Shown here: positions 16,739 through 25,586 of the stretch, one piece after another
Layout of the letters: every line of letters starts with the position of its first letter
How positions within the stretch are numbered: position 1 is the stretch's first letter
Origin: Streptomyces graminofaciens
Lineage (GTDB): Bacteria > Actinomycetota > Actinomycetes > Streptomycetales > Streptomycetaceae
Length of the DNA stretch: 64,000 nt
Reading direction: 5' to 3'
NCBI RefSeq assembly: GCF_030294945.1
Contig: NZ_AP018448.1
Location: 2,914,001 to 2,978,000, forward strand
The notes under the pieces: generated by a model
Told to the model about the DNA's origin: nothing
Databases searched by the model: none
The model's input: only the letters and a program-made list of their open reading frames with translations
Made by a program: the position numbers and the translations under genes

Positions 16739-18211
16739 CTACTCCGCGTCGGCGACGACCGACCCCACCCGCTCGGCCAGGCCCGGATCACGGCGGACCA
16801 GGAGGGTCGCGTAGCCGACGGCGGCGACCAGGGCGGCCAGTGCCGCGTACGGGAACCAGCTGTACGGCGCGGGCTGGCCGGGCTTGGCCAGGTAGTAGAG
16901 CGGGACGAGGATGGCGAGGGCGCCGATCGCGGGCAGCACGAGGTGCCGGACGGTCCGGAACTCCTGCGGGCGGTATCTGCGGTAGTACAGCGGCAGCGCG
17001 ATGTTGGACGCGAGGTAGACCAGCAGGATCAGGATGGCGCCCAGGCTCGATGACTCCGTGAAGAAGACCACGGGGTTCATCGAGCCGCCGTCGGATCCGA
17101 GCAGATGGCCCAGGCCCCAGCCTCCGATGATCAGCAGCGCGGTGGCGGTGAAGGTGACGATCGCGTTGGTCGGCGTACGGCGCGTGGGGTGGACGTAGCC
17201 GAAGAAGGACGGCAGCAGCCCCTCGCGCCCCGCGTTGAACACGAGGCGGGCCTGGGAGTTGATGCCCGCGATCAGTACGCCGAGCGTGGAGGTCAGGCCG
17301 CCGAGGTACGCGACGAACGCCAGCGCGCCGAGCGTGTGGTGGGCGACGTCGATGAAGGGGATCCGGGAGGCGCCGAGCCGGTCCACGTCGTAGCCGAAGC
17401 CGGTCACCGTGGCGTAGGAGAAGAGGATGTAGCTCACGGTCATGATCGCGACGGAGGAGAACACGGCGCGGCCGACGTTGCGCCGCGGGTTCTCCGTCTC
17501 CTCGGCGAGTGCCGCGGAGTTCTCCCAGCCGATGAACAGGTACACCGCCAGCGGAAAGCCGGCTGCCAGCCCCGAGAGGCCGTGGGTGAGGTGGCCGGGC
17601 AGGAACGGGGCGGCGGAGAGGTCGCCCCGGTGTTCGACGATCGTCGCGACCGAGACCACGACGAGAACCAGCATCTCCACACCGAAGAAGTAGCCCGCCC
17701 ACTTGGTGGAGACGACGATCCCGCGCAGCATCAGCACCACCGACAGGCCGGTCAGCAATAGCGTCCAGATGATCCACGGCAGGTCCACGCCCGTGTAGTG
17801 GTACAGGGTGATCTGCACGAACCCGCCCGAGATCGCGATCACCGAAGCCATGGCGATGATGTAGCCGAGTCCGGCCAGCAGGGCCGTGGTCACCGCGCTG
17901 ACCGGCCCGAACGTCCGGCCGACGAAGGTGATGAAGCTGCCCGCCGAGGGGTGCGCCCGGGAGAACTCGGCCAGTGTGTTGCCGAGCAGCGCGACCGCCA
18001 CCCCCGCCGCCACGATGGTCAGCGGCGACGCGACCCCCGCGGTGGTGGCCAGGAAGGCGAAGCCGAAGAAAAAGCTCATCGCCGGGCCGACGTTGGCCAT
18101 GGTGGCGGCGGCGATGTCCGCCATGCCGAGGACGCCGCCGCGCAGTCGCTGGGGCGCGCCGCCGACGGGGCCCGACGTCGACGACGGGCCGACAGCTCCG
18201 GGGTCAGGCAT
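16739..18211 (-). CDS. APC-family amino acid permease
   Basis: 490 aa from the ATG at 18211, with GAAGGAG nine bases upstream. Hydrophobic segments run from about residue 30 (MADIAAATMANVGPAMSFFFGFAFLA) to the C-terminus, consistent with about 12 transmembrane helices. GLAAGFPLAVYLFIGWENSAALAEETENPRRNVG is the conserved APC stretch around helix 6. Substrate is probably an amino acid or amine. The GntR-type regulator gene lies 56 bp upstream on the same strand, so both may be cotranscribed and the regulator is likely to control import. Confidence 0.85.
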   Translation of the reverse strand: MPDPGAVGPSSTSGPVGGAPQRLRGGVLGMADIAAATMANVGPAMSFFFGFAFLATTAGVASPLTIVAAGVAVALLGNTLAEFSRAHPSAGSFITFVGRTFGPVSAVTTALLAGLGYIIAMASVIAISGGFVQITLYHYTGVDLPWIIWTLLLTGLSVVLMLRGIVVSTKWAGYFFGVEMLVLVVVSVATIVEHRGDLSAAPFLPGHLTHGLSGLAAGFPLAVYLFIGWENSAALAEETENPRRNVGRAVFSSVAIMTVSYILFSYATVTGFGYDVDRLGASRIPFIDVAHHTLGALAFVAYLGGLTSTLGVLIAGINSQARLVFNAGREGLLPSFFGYVHPTRRTPTNAIVTFTATALLIIGGWGLGHLLGSDGGSMNPVVFFTESSSLGAILILLVYLASNIALPLYYRRYRPQEFRTVRHLVLPAIGALAILVPLYYLAKPGQPAPYSWFPYAALAALVAAVGYATLLVRRDPGLAERVGSVVADAE

Positions 18212-18267
18212 GGCGACAGCTCCTTCAGCGGGGTGGCGGCACGGGGAAGGGACGTGGGAGAAGGGGG

Positions 18268-18966
18268 TCAGTTCGGGCCGGCGTGCCGGTGCGCCTTCAC
18301 CGCGCGGACCGCCGAGTCCATCGCGCCACGGGTCAGTTCGTCGAGCAGTTCGGCGTGGCAGCGGTTGCGGGCCCGTACGACAGCGGGGTCCGGGGCGGGG
18401 CCCAGCAGGCACTGGCGGCCGAGCAGGTCGGCGGCGAACTCGCGGATCCCGGCGCCGCCGAGGGTCTCCGCGAGGTCGAGGTGGAAGCGGGTCTCCAGCT
18501 CGAGCAGCCGGGCCGGGTCGTCGGCCAGATCCATCTCCTCGACCAGGGCCCGCAATCCGTCGAGCCGCCCGTCCGGGACCTCGCCCGCGCTGTGCGCGAC
18601 GAGACCGCATTCGAGCAGCAGATGGAAGGAGTCCAGCGAGGCCGCCTCGTCGGCGTCGTGCAGCACGGCGACGACCGCGTCCCAGTCCGCCGCGACGAAG
18701 GTTCCGCCCGCCCGGCCCCGACGGCGGTCGAGCAGGCCGTCCTGACACATGGCCTCCAGCGCGCGGCGCACGGTGATCTCACTGATCCCCAGTTCCTCGG
18801 CGAGGACGCCCGCGTCCGGCAGCCGGTCTCCCGGCGACACGGACCGCAGACGCACCCTGAGGGCGATCCGGGACCGGACGAGCTCCGCCCCCGTGGGGCC
18901 CCGACCGGCCAGGACACGGGTGTCCCAACCGCTGTAGGGGCCGAACTTGCCCGCTGCATTCACCAC
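18268..18966 (-). CDS. GntR-family transcriptional regulator (FadR/FCD type)
   Basis: 232 aa from a GTG at 18966. The winged HTH is at residues about 25-85 (RVRLRSVSPGDRLPDAGVLA, GISEITVRRALEAMCQDGLL). A helical FCD-like effector domain follows (LLELETRFHLDLAETLGGAG, ARNRCHAELLDELTRGAMDSAVRAVKAHRH), with His residues of the metal-binding type. It precedes an amino acid permease gene and is divergent from a GABA-type permease gene at 19139, so it likely controls uptake or breakdown of an amino acid. Confidence 0.82.
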   Translation of the reverse strand: MVNAAGKFGPYSGWDTRVLAGRGPTGAELVRSRIALRVRLRSVSPGDRLPDAGVLAEELGISEITVRRALEAMCQDGLLDRRRGRAGGTFVAADWDAVVAVLHDADEAASLDSFHLLLECGLVAHSAGEVPDGRLDGLRALVEEMDLADDPARLLELETRFHLDLAETLGGAGIREFAADLLGRQCLLGPAPDPAVVRARNRCHAELLDELTRGAMDSAVRAVKAHRHAGPN

Positions 18967-19073
18967 GGCGCCACCTTAACGGCCTGCTGAGCGGGGTCAC
19001 GGTGTGGTCCACAGAGGGCTCCCGGAAGAGAGGGTTCCGCGCTGCGTGAAAAATAGAGCAAGGTGAACAGTTA

Positions 19074-19086
19074 AACAAGTCTTGTT
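19074..19086. promoter_or_regulatory. 13-bp palindrome, candidate GntR operator
   Basis: AACAAG-T-CTTGTT lies in the AT-rich divergent region between the GntR gene (start 18966) and the GABA-type permease (start 19139). Its position about 50 bp before the permease start suits a regulator site. Confidence 0.4.
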
Positions 19087-19138
19087 CTTTTCGATCGTAC
19101 TGAACTAATTTCCAGACGCCCTGGTCCGCACTCCCTCC

Positions 19139-20590
19139 ATGGATGTCGAGATGACCACAACCGTCCCCAAAAGCCCTCCCACAGAGCCTGAGGCCGGCCT
19201 GCAGGCCGGCCTCAAGAACCGCCACCTGTCGATGATCGCGATCGGCGGTGTCATCGGCGCCGGCCTGTTCGTCGGCTCTGGCTCCGGCATCGCCGCCGCC
19301 GGCCCCGGCATCCTGATCTCGTACGCCCTCGTCGGCGTGCTGGTCGTCCTCGTGATGCGCATGCTCGGCGAGATGGCCGCGGCCAACCCCACCTCCGGCT
19401 CGTTCTCCGCCTACGCGGACCGCGCGCTGGGACGCTGGGCCGGGTTCACCATCGGCTGGCTGTACTGGTTCTTCTGGGTCGTGGTGCTCGCCGTCGAGGC
19501 GACCGCCGGCGCGAAGATCCTCGCGGGCTGGATCCCGGCCGTCCCGCAATGGGGCTGGGCTCTGATCGTCATGATCGTCCTCACCGCCACCAACCTGGTC
19601 TCCGTCAGCTCCTACGGAGAGTTCGAGTTCTGGTTCGCCGGCATCAAGGTCGTCGCGATCGCCGCGTTCATCGTGGTCGGCGGCCTCGCCATCTTCGGCC
19701 TGCTGCCCGGCTCGGACCACCCGGCGTCAGGCTTCTCCAACCTCACCGCGCACGGCGGCTTCCTGCCGAACGGCCCCGGCGCGATCCTGACCGGCGTCCT
19801 GATGGTGGTCTTCTCGTTCATGGGCAGCGAGATCGTCACGCTGGCGGCGGGCGAGACCGCGGACCCGCAGGCCGCCGTCACCAAGGCCACCAACAGCGTG
19901 ATCTGGCGGATCGCGGTGTTCTACCTGGGCTCGATCCTGATCGTGGTCTCGCTGCTGCGCTGGGACGACCCGGCGATCCTCAAGGACGGCTCGTACGTCG
20001 CCGCCCTCAGCTCCATCGGGATCCCGCACGCCGGCCAGATCATGAACGCCATCGTGCTGACCTCGGTGCTGTCCTGTCTCAACTCCGGCCTGTACACGGC
20101 CTCCCGCATGGCCTTCTCCCTCGGCCGCCGCAGCGACGCGCCGGCATCCTTCGGCCGGACCACGGAACGCGGCGTCCCTCGCTCGGCGATCCTCGCCTCG
20201 GTGGTCTTCGGCTTCGTCGCGGTCGCCTTCAACTACCTCTGGCCGGACACCGTCTTCCAGTTCCTCCTCAACTCCTCCGGTGCGATCGCCCTGTTCGTCT
20301 GGCTGGTGATCTGCTTCTCCCAGCTGCGGATGCGCAAGATCATCCAGCGCGAGTCCCCGGAGAAGCTGGTCGTCAGGATGTGGCTCTACCCCTACCTGAC
20401 TTGGGCCACCATCGCCCTCATCACCTTCGTCCTGGGCTACATGCTCACCGACACGGCCGACGGCGGCGGCCGCGACCAGGTCGTCCTGTCCACCCTGGTG
20501 GCCGCGGCCGTGGTGGTCCTGGCCGTGGTCCGCCAACGCCGGTCAGCCCGGAACGGGACACACACGCCCGACCGCGTGACGGCGCCATAA
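19139..20590 (+). CDS. Amino acid permease, GABA permease-like (AAT family)
   Basis: 483 aa from the ATG at 19139 (an in-frame ATG at 19151 is possible). The N-terminus has the amino acid transporter signature LKNRHLSMIAIGGVIGAGLFVGSG, followed by about 12 hydrophobic helices. MGSEIVTLAAGETADPQAAVTKA is the conserved helix-6 loop. The C-terminus is basic and cytoplasmic. It resembles GabP/AnsP-type proton symporters, so GABA, or a neutral amino acid, is a likely substrate. It is divergent from the GntR regulator gene and ends just before two strong hairpins. Confidence 0.88.
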   Translation: MDVEMTTTVPKSPPTEPEAGLQAGLKNRHLSMIAIGGVIGAGLFVGSGSGIAAAGPGILISYALVGVLVVLVMRMLGEMAAANPTSGSFSAYADRALGRWAGFTIGWLYWFFWVVVLAVEATAGAKILAGWIPAVPQWGWALIVMIVLTATNLVSVSSYGEFEFWFAGIKVVAIAAFIVVGGLAIFGLLPGSDHPASGFSNLTAHGGFLPNGPGAILTGVLMVVFSFMGSEIVTLAAGETADPQAAVTKATNSVIWRIAVFYLGSILIVVSLLRWDDPAILKDGSYVAALSSIGIPHAGQIMNAIVLTSVLSCLNSGLYTASRMAFSLGRRSDAPASFGRTTERGVPRSAILASVVFGFVAVAFNYLWPDTVFQFLLNSSGAIALFVWLVICFSQLRMRKIIQRESPEKLVVRMWLYPYLTWATIALITFVLGYMLTDTADGGGRDQVVLSTLVAAAVVVLAVVRQRRSARNGTHTPDRVTAP

Positions 20591-20600
20591 CTGCGCCATA

Positions 20601-20629
20601 GGGGAACCCGCCTCCGAGGCGGGTTCCCC
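20601..20629. terminator. Hairpin terminator after the permease gene
   Basis: GGGGAACCCGCCT and AGGCGGGTTCCCC form a perfect 13-bp stem with a 3-nt loop, 10 bp after the permease stop. No U-tract follows, as is usual in Streptomyces. Confidence 0.75.
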
Positions 20630-20639
20630 CAAGCACGCA

Positions 20640-20677
20640 GGAGGGGCTGTTTCGGACTACTCCGAAACAGCCCCTCC
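20640..20677. terminator. Bidirectional hairpin terminator between convergent genes
   Basis: A perfect 17-bp stem (starting GGAGGGGCTGTTTCGGA) closes on a CTAC tetraloop. It sits between the convergent permease and hypothetical membrane protein genes and can serve both strands. Confidence 0.75.
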
Positions 20678-20749
20678 AGGCAGTCCGGCAAACGTCCAGG
20701 TCAGAGGCTTGGTGCGAGGGTTGGCGTGAGCCGGTCCGCGGGAAATGGT

Positions 20750-21433
20750 CTAGAAGGCGGCAAGCACGTGGCAGTCCTTCGACGATCTTGTGGTGTTGGC
20801 GACCTTCTCCGGAAGGTCATCACGGAAGCTCTGGAAGGTGTTCTCACCTGTCTTCTTGAACAATGCCAGAGCTTCGTCAGAGACCATGAGACAGAAGCGA
20901 CTCTTCAGGGGGTTCCGTCCACTTGTTCGGTGCAGGGTCAGAGTGGCTTCGTACCTACCGGGCGTGAAGTTCCATCCGACGGCGTTGAACACCATCACCG
21001 GCTGCTGGGGCTTGTCTCGGTTCACGACCAGCGGGCTCGGGTCTGCCACCCGCTGGTAGGTGAGACTCTTGGCCTCTGGGTCATAGGAGAAGGCGCCTGC
21101 CTCATCCCAGATGAACGCGGGGCTCGTTCCGTCCCCGTCCGCTCGGTGTGCCTCAAGCCTCGCTTCGGTGACCACCTCGACCTGCTGCGTCTCCAGCCTC
21201 GTCGACACTGTGGGCTGGAGATAGAGCCAGACGTCGCGTCCTTGAGATACCCGGACGATGTGCGGGAGTGCTACGTCGACCTCGGGATCCCGCTCAAGCT
21301 GGATGAAGTTGTAGGCCGACAGTGCGAGAGCGACGAGCCCGGCAACCGTGTTCGTCCACGCCTGGGCAACGTCGAAGTGTTTTCGACGTTGCTCGTGAGA
21401 TCGAGCGGAAGGGCTGGTTTCGTCAGACACCAT
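20750..21433 (-). CDS. Hypothetical membrane-anchored protein
   Basis: 227 aa from the ATG at 21433. One hydrophobic segment near residues 25-45 (AWTNTVAGLVALALSAYNFI) suggests an N-terminal anchor with the rest outside. The remaining sequence is mixed alpha/beta with no signature I recognise (DVWLYLQPTVSTRLETQQVE, VGWNFTPGRYEATLTLHRTS). It may be a beta-sandwich domain. It is in the accessory stretch next to IS remnants, which fits a non-core gene. Function unknown. Confidence 0.6.
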   Translation of the reverse strand: MVSDETSPSARSHEQRRKHFDVAQAWTNTVAGLVALALSAYNFIQLERDPEVDVALPHIVRVSQGRDVWLYLQPTVSTRLETQQVEVVTEARLEAHRADGDGTSPAFIWDEAGAFSYDPEAKSLTYQRVADPSPLVVNRDKPQQPVMVFNAVGWNFTPGRYEATLTLHRTSGRNPLKSRFCLMVSDEALALFKKTGENTFQSFRDDLPEKVANTTRSSKDCHVLAAF

Positions 21434-21443
21434 GAGCCCATGG

Positions 21444-21757
21444 TCACCGACGTTCCGTGCTCGTGCTGTGGAGTAGTGGGCTGTATGGGGACCAGCGTTG
21501 GGTGGTTTCGATATGGTCGGCAGCGGTGTCAGCCACGTCGCCCGGCCGCAGCAGGGCGGCCACCGGCTCCCCGGTCCGGGTCTGGCCGTGGTCGACGAAC
21601 GCGACGAGCGGAGGACGGCCGAAGTTCTTCTTCCACGTCTCAGTGGCGTCCTGCTTCTCGGAGTGCGGGAGCAACCAGCACCCCGTCGATGTCCACGATC
21701 ACGCTGCCGCCGGCGGCCGGACTACGCTCACCGGCCAGCTCCCAGACCCCCGTGCGT
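21444..21757 (-). pseudogene. IS1380-family transposase remnant (frameshifted)
   Basis: Two minus-strand frames together recall an IS1380-type DDE transposase core. One contains VWELAGERSPAAGGSVIVDIDGVLV (the first catalytic Asp region) and runs to a stop near 21640. The other has SEKQDATETWKKNFGRPPL, VAFVDHGQTRTGEPVAALLRPG and TAADHIETT (the usual DDE core between the first and second catalytic positions). The frames are offset and the DNA stops before the rest of the enzyme, so it is a decayed fragment. It marks a past insertion next to rph. Confidence 0.7.
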
Positions 21758-21985
21758 ACTTCGACCCGTGCCGAGCGGACCGCCATCGTCGTGCACCGTC
21801 CGCGGCTTGCGCCATGGTGCCAGTGCCCGATTTGAGCTACGGCGACCGCCGAGCATCCGTTCGGCGAGCTTGGCCCAGCAGTCGCGTGGCGCGACGCCCC
21901 CGAGAGATGGCGGCGCGCTCGACGTTCGGGCCTTGCCTCAAGGGAAGAACTTCTGGATCCGCGGCTGCATCCGCAAAAACACAAA

Positions 21986-22011
21986 GGCAAGGAGAGCGCT
22001 CTCTCCTTGCC
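21986..22011 (-). terminator. Minus-strand hairpin with T-rich tail
   Basis: GGCAAGGAGAG and CTCTCCTTGCC form an 11-bp stem with a CGCT/AGCG loop. Read on the minus strand it is followed by TTTGTGTTTTT, so it looks like an intrinsic terminator for minus-strand transcription, unusual in this GC-rich DNA. No minus-strand gene is evident just upstream; it may insulate rph, or belong to an old insertion. Confidence 0.5.
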
Positions 22012-22034
22012 ACTCCCAACTTATAGCGCGTTGG

Positions 22035-22053
22035 GGGACTTGCCGCAAGACCC
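22035..22053. promoter_or_regulatory. 19-bp RAE-like inverted repeat upstream of rph
   Basis: GGGACTTGCCGCAAGACCC is a 19-bp inverted repeat with one unpaired centre base and one mismatched pair. Rifamycin-associated elements are 19-bp inverted repeats upstream of rifamycin-inactivation genes such as rph in actinomycetes; the length, palindromy and place (about 320 bp before the rph start) fit. Identity with the published consensus was not checked. Confidence 0.5.
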
Positions 22054-22370
22054 GGGGCACGGCGCAGAATCGTCGGCCGATGCCACAACCTGCGGAATTG
22101 GGGTCACGACGTGCGGGTGTTGTTGTCGACGTATCGGGGACGCGGTGACGTCGAACCAGTGGTGCGACCGGCAGTGCAGTTGCGGGTGCCCGGCGCGGAG
22201 GTGCGGGGGTGCGCTCCGCCCGACCGGGCGGAGCGGCCGGCCGACTCGTCAGAGGGAAGGCAACCAGAGACGAGGACATGCTCGACAAGAGGTTCGACAG
22301 AGCTGGAGGCGCCGGTGACTCGATCGGCCAGTGCACTACGACGGAGCACGGCTGCCTCGGAGGTATCGCG

Positions 22371-24968
22371 ATGATCGAGCAGTACGTGCGGGATCTGCAA
22401 GAGGTTGACGAGACGCAGGTCGCGGTCGTCGGCGGCAAGGGCGCGCACCTGGGCGGGCTGTACCGGATCGAAGGCATCCGTGTGCCGGCCGGCTTCTGCG
22501 TGACGACGGACGCCTTCCGGCGGATCATGGCGGAAGCACCGTCGATCGATGATCAGCTCGATCGGCTGTCGCGACTGAACCCGGACGACCGGGAGGCGAT
22601 CCGCACGCTCAGCGCGCAGATCCGCCGGACCATCGAAGAGATCGCCATCCCGGGCGATCTCGCGGCGGCGATCACCAGCGCGCTCGCCCGGCTCGGCGAG
22701 CAAGCCGCCTACGCCGTCCGATCCAGCGCGACGGCAGAGGACCTGCCGACGGCCTCCTTCGCCGGCCAGCAGGACACATATCTGAACGTGGTGGGGCCGA
22801 CGGCGATCCTCCAGCACGTCAGCCGGTGCTGGGCCTCGCTCTTCACCGAGCGGGCCGTGACCTACCGCCAGCGGAACGGCATCGACCACCGTACGGTCCA
22901 CATGGCCGTTGTCGTGCAGCAAATGGTCTTCCCGCATGCGGCCGGCATCCTGTTCACGGCCGACCCCGTCACGGGCAACCGGAAAATCGCCACCGTGGAC
23001 GCCGGCTTCGGGCTCGGCGAGGCCCTGGTCTCCGGCCTGGTGAACCCGGACGTCTTCAAAGTGCGACACGGCGAAGTCGTCGCCAAGGCGATCGCCACCA
23101 AACAGCGGACCGTTCACGCCCTGCCGACCGGCGGTACGCAGGAAGTGGCGATCGACTCGCAGCGGCAGGAGCAGCCGGCGCTGACGGATGCGCAGGTCGT
23201 GCGGCTCGTGCAGCTCGGGCGGCGGATCGAAGCGCACTTCGGCCACCCGCAGGACATCGAATGGTGCCTGGTCGATGATGGCTTCCAGATCGTTCAGAGC
23301 CGACCGATCACAACGCTGTTCCCCATCCCCGAGACCGGCGACCAGGAGAATCACGTCTACGTCTCCGTCGGTCACGGGCAGATGATGACCGACCCCATGA
23401 AGCCCCTGGGGCTCTCCATGTGGCGACTGACGGCCATGACGCCGATGCACGAGGCCGGCGGGAGGCTGTTCGTCGACGTCACCCGGCGCCTGACCTCGCC
23501 CGCGAGCCGCGCCGCCCTCCTGGACGTCATGGGGAGAGGCGATCCGCTGATCAGGGACGCTCTGGAGACCGTCCTCGACCGCGACGACTTCGTCCCGTCG
23601 CTCCCGGACGCGGGTCCCGCCGGGCCTCCGGCCGGCGGCCCCTCCGCCCCGACCGAGCCCGATCCGGCCACCGTCACCGAGCTGATCGAGCGCAGCCAGG
23701 CGTCCATCGCCACCCTGGAGCGCGACATCCGGACGAAGACCGGACCGGCGCTGTTCGACTTCCTGCTGGCGGCCTTCGAGGAGCACAAGCGAGTCCTGAG
23801 TGATCCGCTGAACTTACAGGCGATCATGGCGGGGATGGAGGCCACGTGGTGGCTCAACGACAAGCTGCAGGAGTGGCTGGGCGAGAAGAACGCGGCTGAC
23901 ACACTCACTCTGTCCGCCCCCGACAACGTCACGTCGGAGATGGGTCTGGCGCTCCTCGACGTCGCGGACGTGATCCGCCCGCAGCCGGAGGTGGTGGCGT
24001 TTCTGGAGGGTGTCGAGGACGAGGGCTTCCTGGGCGAGTTGGCGAAGCTCGCGGGCGGGACCGAAGCGCGCGACGCCATGGAGGCCTACCTCGACCGGTA
24101 CGGCATGCGCTGCGTCGGCGAGATCGACATCACGAGGCCACGTTGGCGCGAGCGCCCCACCACGCTCCTGCCCGTGATCCTCGACAACGTCAGGAACTTC
24201 GAGCCGGGCGCCGCCGCGCGGCGCTTCGAGCAAGGGCGGCAGAAGGCACAGAAGAAGGAACAGGGCGTGCTGTCACGCTTGCGGGCCCTGCCAAACGGGG
24301 ACCAGAAAGCCGACGAGGCCAAGCGGATGGTCGACCGGGTCCGCGCCTTCATCGGGTACCGGGAGTACCCGAAGTACGACATCGTCAGCCGCTACTTCGT
24401 CTACAAGCAGGCCCTGTTGAAGGAGGCCGAGCGCCTCGTGCAGGCAGACGTGCTCTCTGAGACGGAGGACATCTTCTACCTCACTTTCCAGGAGCTCCAC
24501 GACGTGGTGCGCTCGAACCAGGTGGATGACCAGCTCATCCAGCAGCGCAAGGACGCGTTCCGGTCGTACCACGCGCTCACACCGCCCCGGGTGCTCACAT
24601 CGGATGGTGAGGCCGTCTCCGGCGCGTACCGGCGCGACGACGCGCCGGCCGGCGCCCTGATCGGCCTACCGGTTTCCGCCGGGACCATCGAGGGACGGGC
24701 CCGCGTCATCCTTGACATGGCGGAGGCCGATCTCGAAGCGGGCGACATCCTGGTCACGACCTTCACGGACCCCAGCTGGTCACCGCTGTTCGTCGGAATC
24801 GCGGGACTGGTGACGGAGGTGGGCGGCCTGATGACCCACGGCGCAGTGATCGCCAGGGAGTACGGCTTGCCGGCCGTCGTGGGCGTGGAGCGGGCCGCCC
24901 GGCTGGTCCGGGACGGGCAGCGGATCCGCGTGCACGGAACCGAGGGGTACGTCGAGATCCTGCCTTGA
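22371..24968 (+). CDS. rph: Rifampin phosphotransferase
   Basis: 865 aa from the ATG at 22371, with GGAGG seven bases upstream; longer in-frame starts extend into non-family sequence. The N-terminal ATP-binding domain (GGKGAHLGGL, YAVRSSATAEDLPTASFAGQQDTYLNV, VVQQMVFPHAAGILFTADPVTG), a rifampin-binding central domain, and a C-terminal PEP-utiliser-like swivelling domain (EVGGLMTHGAVIAREYGLPAVVG) are in the right order. The phosphoryl-transfer His is in MTHGA at about residue 823. Length matches known rifampin phosphotransferases, which inactivate rifamycins by ATP-dependent phosphorylation; phosphoenolpyruvate synthase is less likely. The gene is flanked by IS remnants, hinting at acquisition. 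Confidence 0.9.
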   Translation: MIEQYVRDLQEVDETQVAVVGGKGAHLGGLYRIEGIRVPAGFCVTTDAFRRIMAEAPSIDDQLDRLSRLNPDDREAIRTLSAQIRRTIEEIAIPGDLAAAITSALARLGEQAAYAVRSSATAEDLPTASFAGQQDTYLNVVGPTAILQHVSRCWASLFTERAVTYRQRNGIDHRTVHMAVVVQQMVFPHAAGILFTADPVTGNRKIATVDAGFGLGEALVSGLVNPDVFKVRHGEVVAKAIATKQRTVHALPTGGTQEVAIDSQRQEQPALTDAQVVRLVQLGRRIEAHFGHPQDIEWCLVDDGFQIVQSRPITTLFPIPETGDQENHVYVSVGHGQMMTDPMKPLGLSMWRLTAMTPMHEAGGRLFVDVTRRLTSPASRAALLDVMGRGDPLIRDALETVLDRDDFVPSLPDAGPAGPPAGGPSAPTEPDPATVTELIERSQASIATLERDIRTKTGPALFDFLLAAFEEHKRVLSDPLNLQAIMAGMEATWWLNDKLQEWLGEKNAADTLTLSAPDNVTSEMGLALLDVADVIRPQPEVVAFLEGVEDEGFLGELAKLAGGTEARDAMEAYLDRYGMRCVGEIDITRPRWRERPTTLLPVILDNVRNFEPGAAARRFEQGRQKAQKKEQGVLSRLRALPNGDQKADEAKRMVDRVRAFIGYREYPKYDIVSRYFVYKQALLKEAERLVQADVLSETEDIFYLTFQELHDVVRSNQVDDQLIQQRKDAFRSYHALTPPRVLTSDGEAVSGAYRRDDAPAGALIGLPVSAGTIEGRARVILDMAEADLEAGDILVTTFTDPSWSPLFVGIAGLVTEVGGLMTHGAVIAREYGLPAVVGVERAARLVRDGQRIRVHGTEGYVEILP

Positions 24969-25019
24969 CCGACCACACGGAGAAGCCCCATCCGTAGCTT
25001 CCGACTGAACTGAACAGCG

Positions 25020-25140
25020 TCAAGCAGACTCGACTGGTCACGAGCATGCATGGACGGCTCCCACATCCACGCGAAAAAAGGAGGTGCCGACACCGGTCCG
25101 TCGCCGGTCGAGCGGCGGAAGACGGCAGGTCGGAGGCTTC
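25020..25140 (+). pseudogene. IS5-family transposase fragment
   Basis: The frame reading SRLDWSRACMDGSHIHAKKG and on to TGPSPVERRKT matches the central part of IS5-type DDE transposases, where LDWSRAxxD carries a catalytic Asp and the GG-TGPSPVDR stretch follows. Upstream sequence continues the similarity in another frame (LNSVKQTRL), and downstream the resemblance stops. It is a decayed remnant about 50 bp after rph. Confidence 0.6.
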
Positions 25141-25303
25141 CCCCTCCGACCGTACCGCCGCACTACGTCGGCTTCTCGTCGGAGTACGGGTGGCATGCTC
25201 AGAGCGCGTCGAGCGGACCCGAAGAGGCTCGCTCAGTTCCTGGGGTTGACCAATATCATCCGCGTTTGTGAGAAATTGCGAGACGAGAGCCCCAGAACGA
25301 TCA
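25141..25303. other. Short non-coding stretch between the IS remnant and tRNA-Pro
   Basis: No gene, hairpin or repeat recognised. It lies between the end of the IS5-like fragment and the tRNA terminator. Confidence 0.4.
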
Positions 25304-25338
25304 AGGGCCTTGCCTCACATGCCGTGAGACAAGGCCCT
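25304..25338 (-). terminator. Terminator downstream of tRNA-Pro
   Basis: AGGGCCTTG-C-CTCAC and GTGAG-A-CAAGGCCCT pair as a 15-bp stem with one mismatch and a five-base loop. It lies 28 bp beyond the 3' end of the minus-strand tRNA gene. Confidence 0.65.
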
Positions 25339-25366
25339 GACCTGGACGGATAACCCGACAATTCTG

Positions 25367-25440
<74 letters not shown>

Positions 25441-25586
25441 TTGCCCGTCTGACCTGGGGATTTCCCCTGGCTGAACGCGCATGGAAACAATACCGCACTC
25501 GGGTCGGTGGTCGCGCACGGCTTTTTCGGGACGGCCACCCCCGCCCGCTTGACCTCAATCACACTTGAGGTCGCACGATCGTCTGC

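Noticed and set aside
21640..21990. A separate small gene covering the IS1380-like N-terminal part
   Set aside because: Only the last part resembles a transposase; the beginning is Arg/Ser-rich shadow sequence.
22104..23786. A long open frame opposite rph
   Set aside because: The rph frame has all family motifs; the antisense frame has none.
22371..24968. Phosphoenolpyruvate synthase
   Set aside because: The length near 865 residues, the RAE-like site and the position of the His in MTHGA fit rifampin phosphotransferase better; PEP synthases have a different domain order and end.
25050..25271. A 73-codon gene after rph
   Set aside because: Its first third matches an IS5 transposase core and the rest is unrelated, so it is a remnant rather than a gene.
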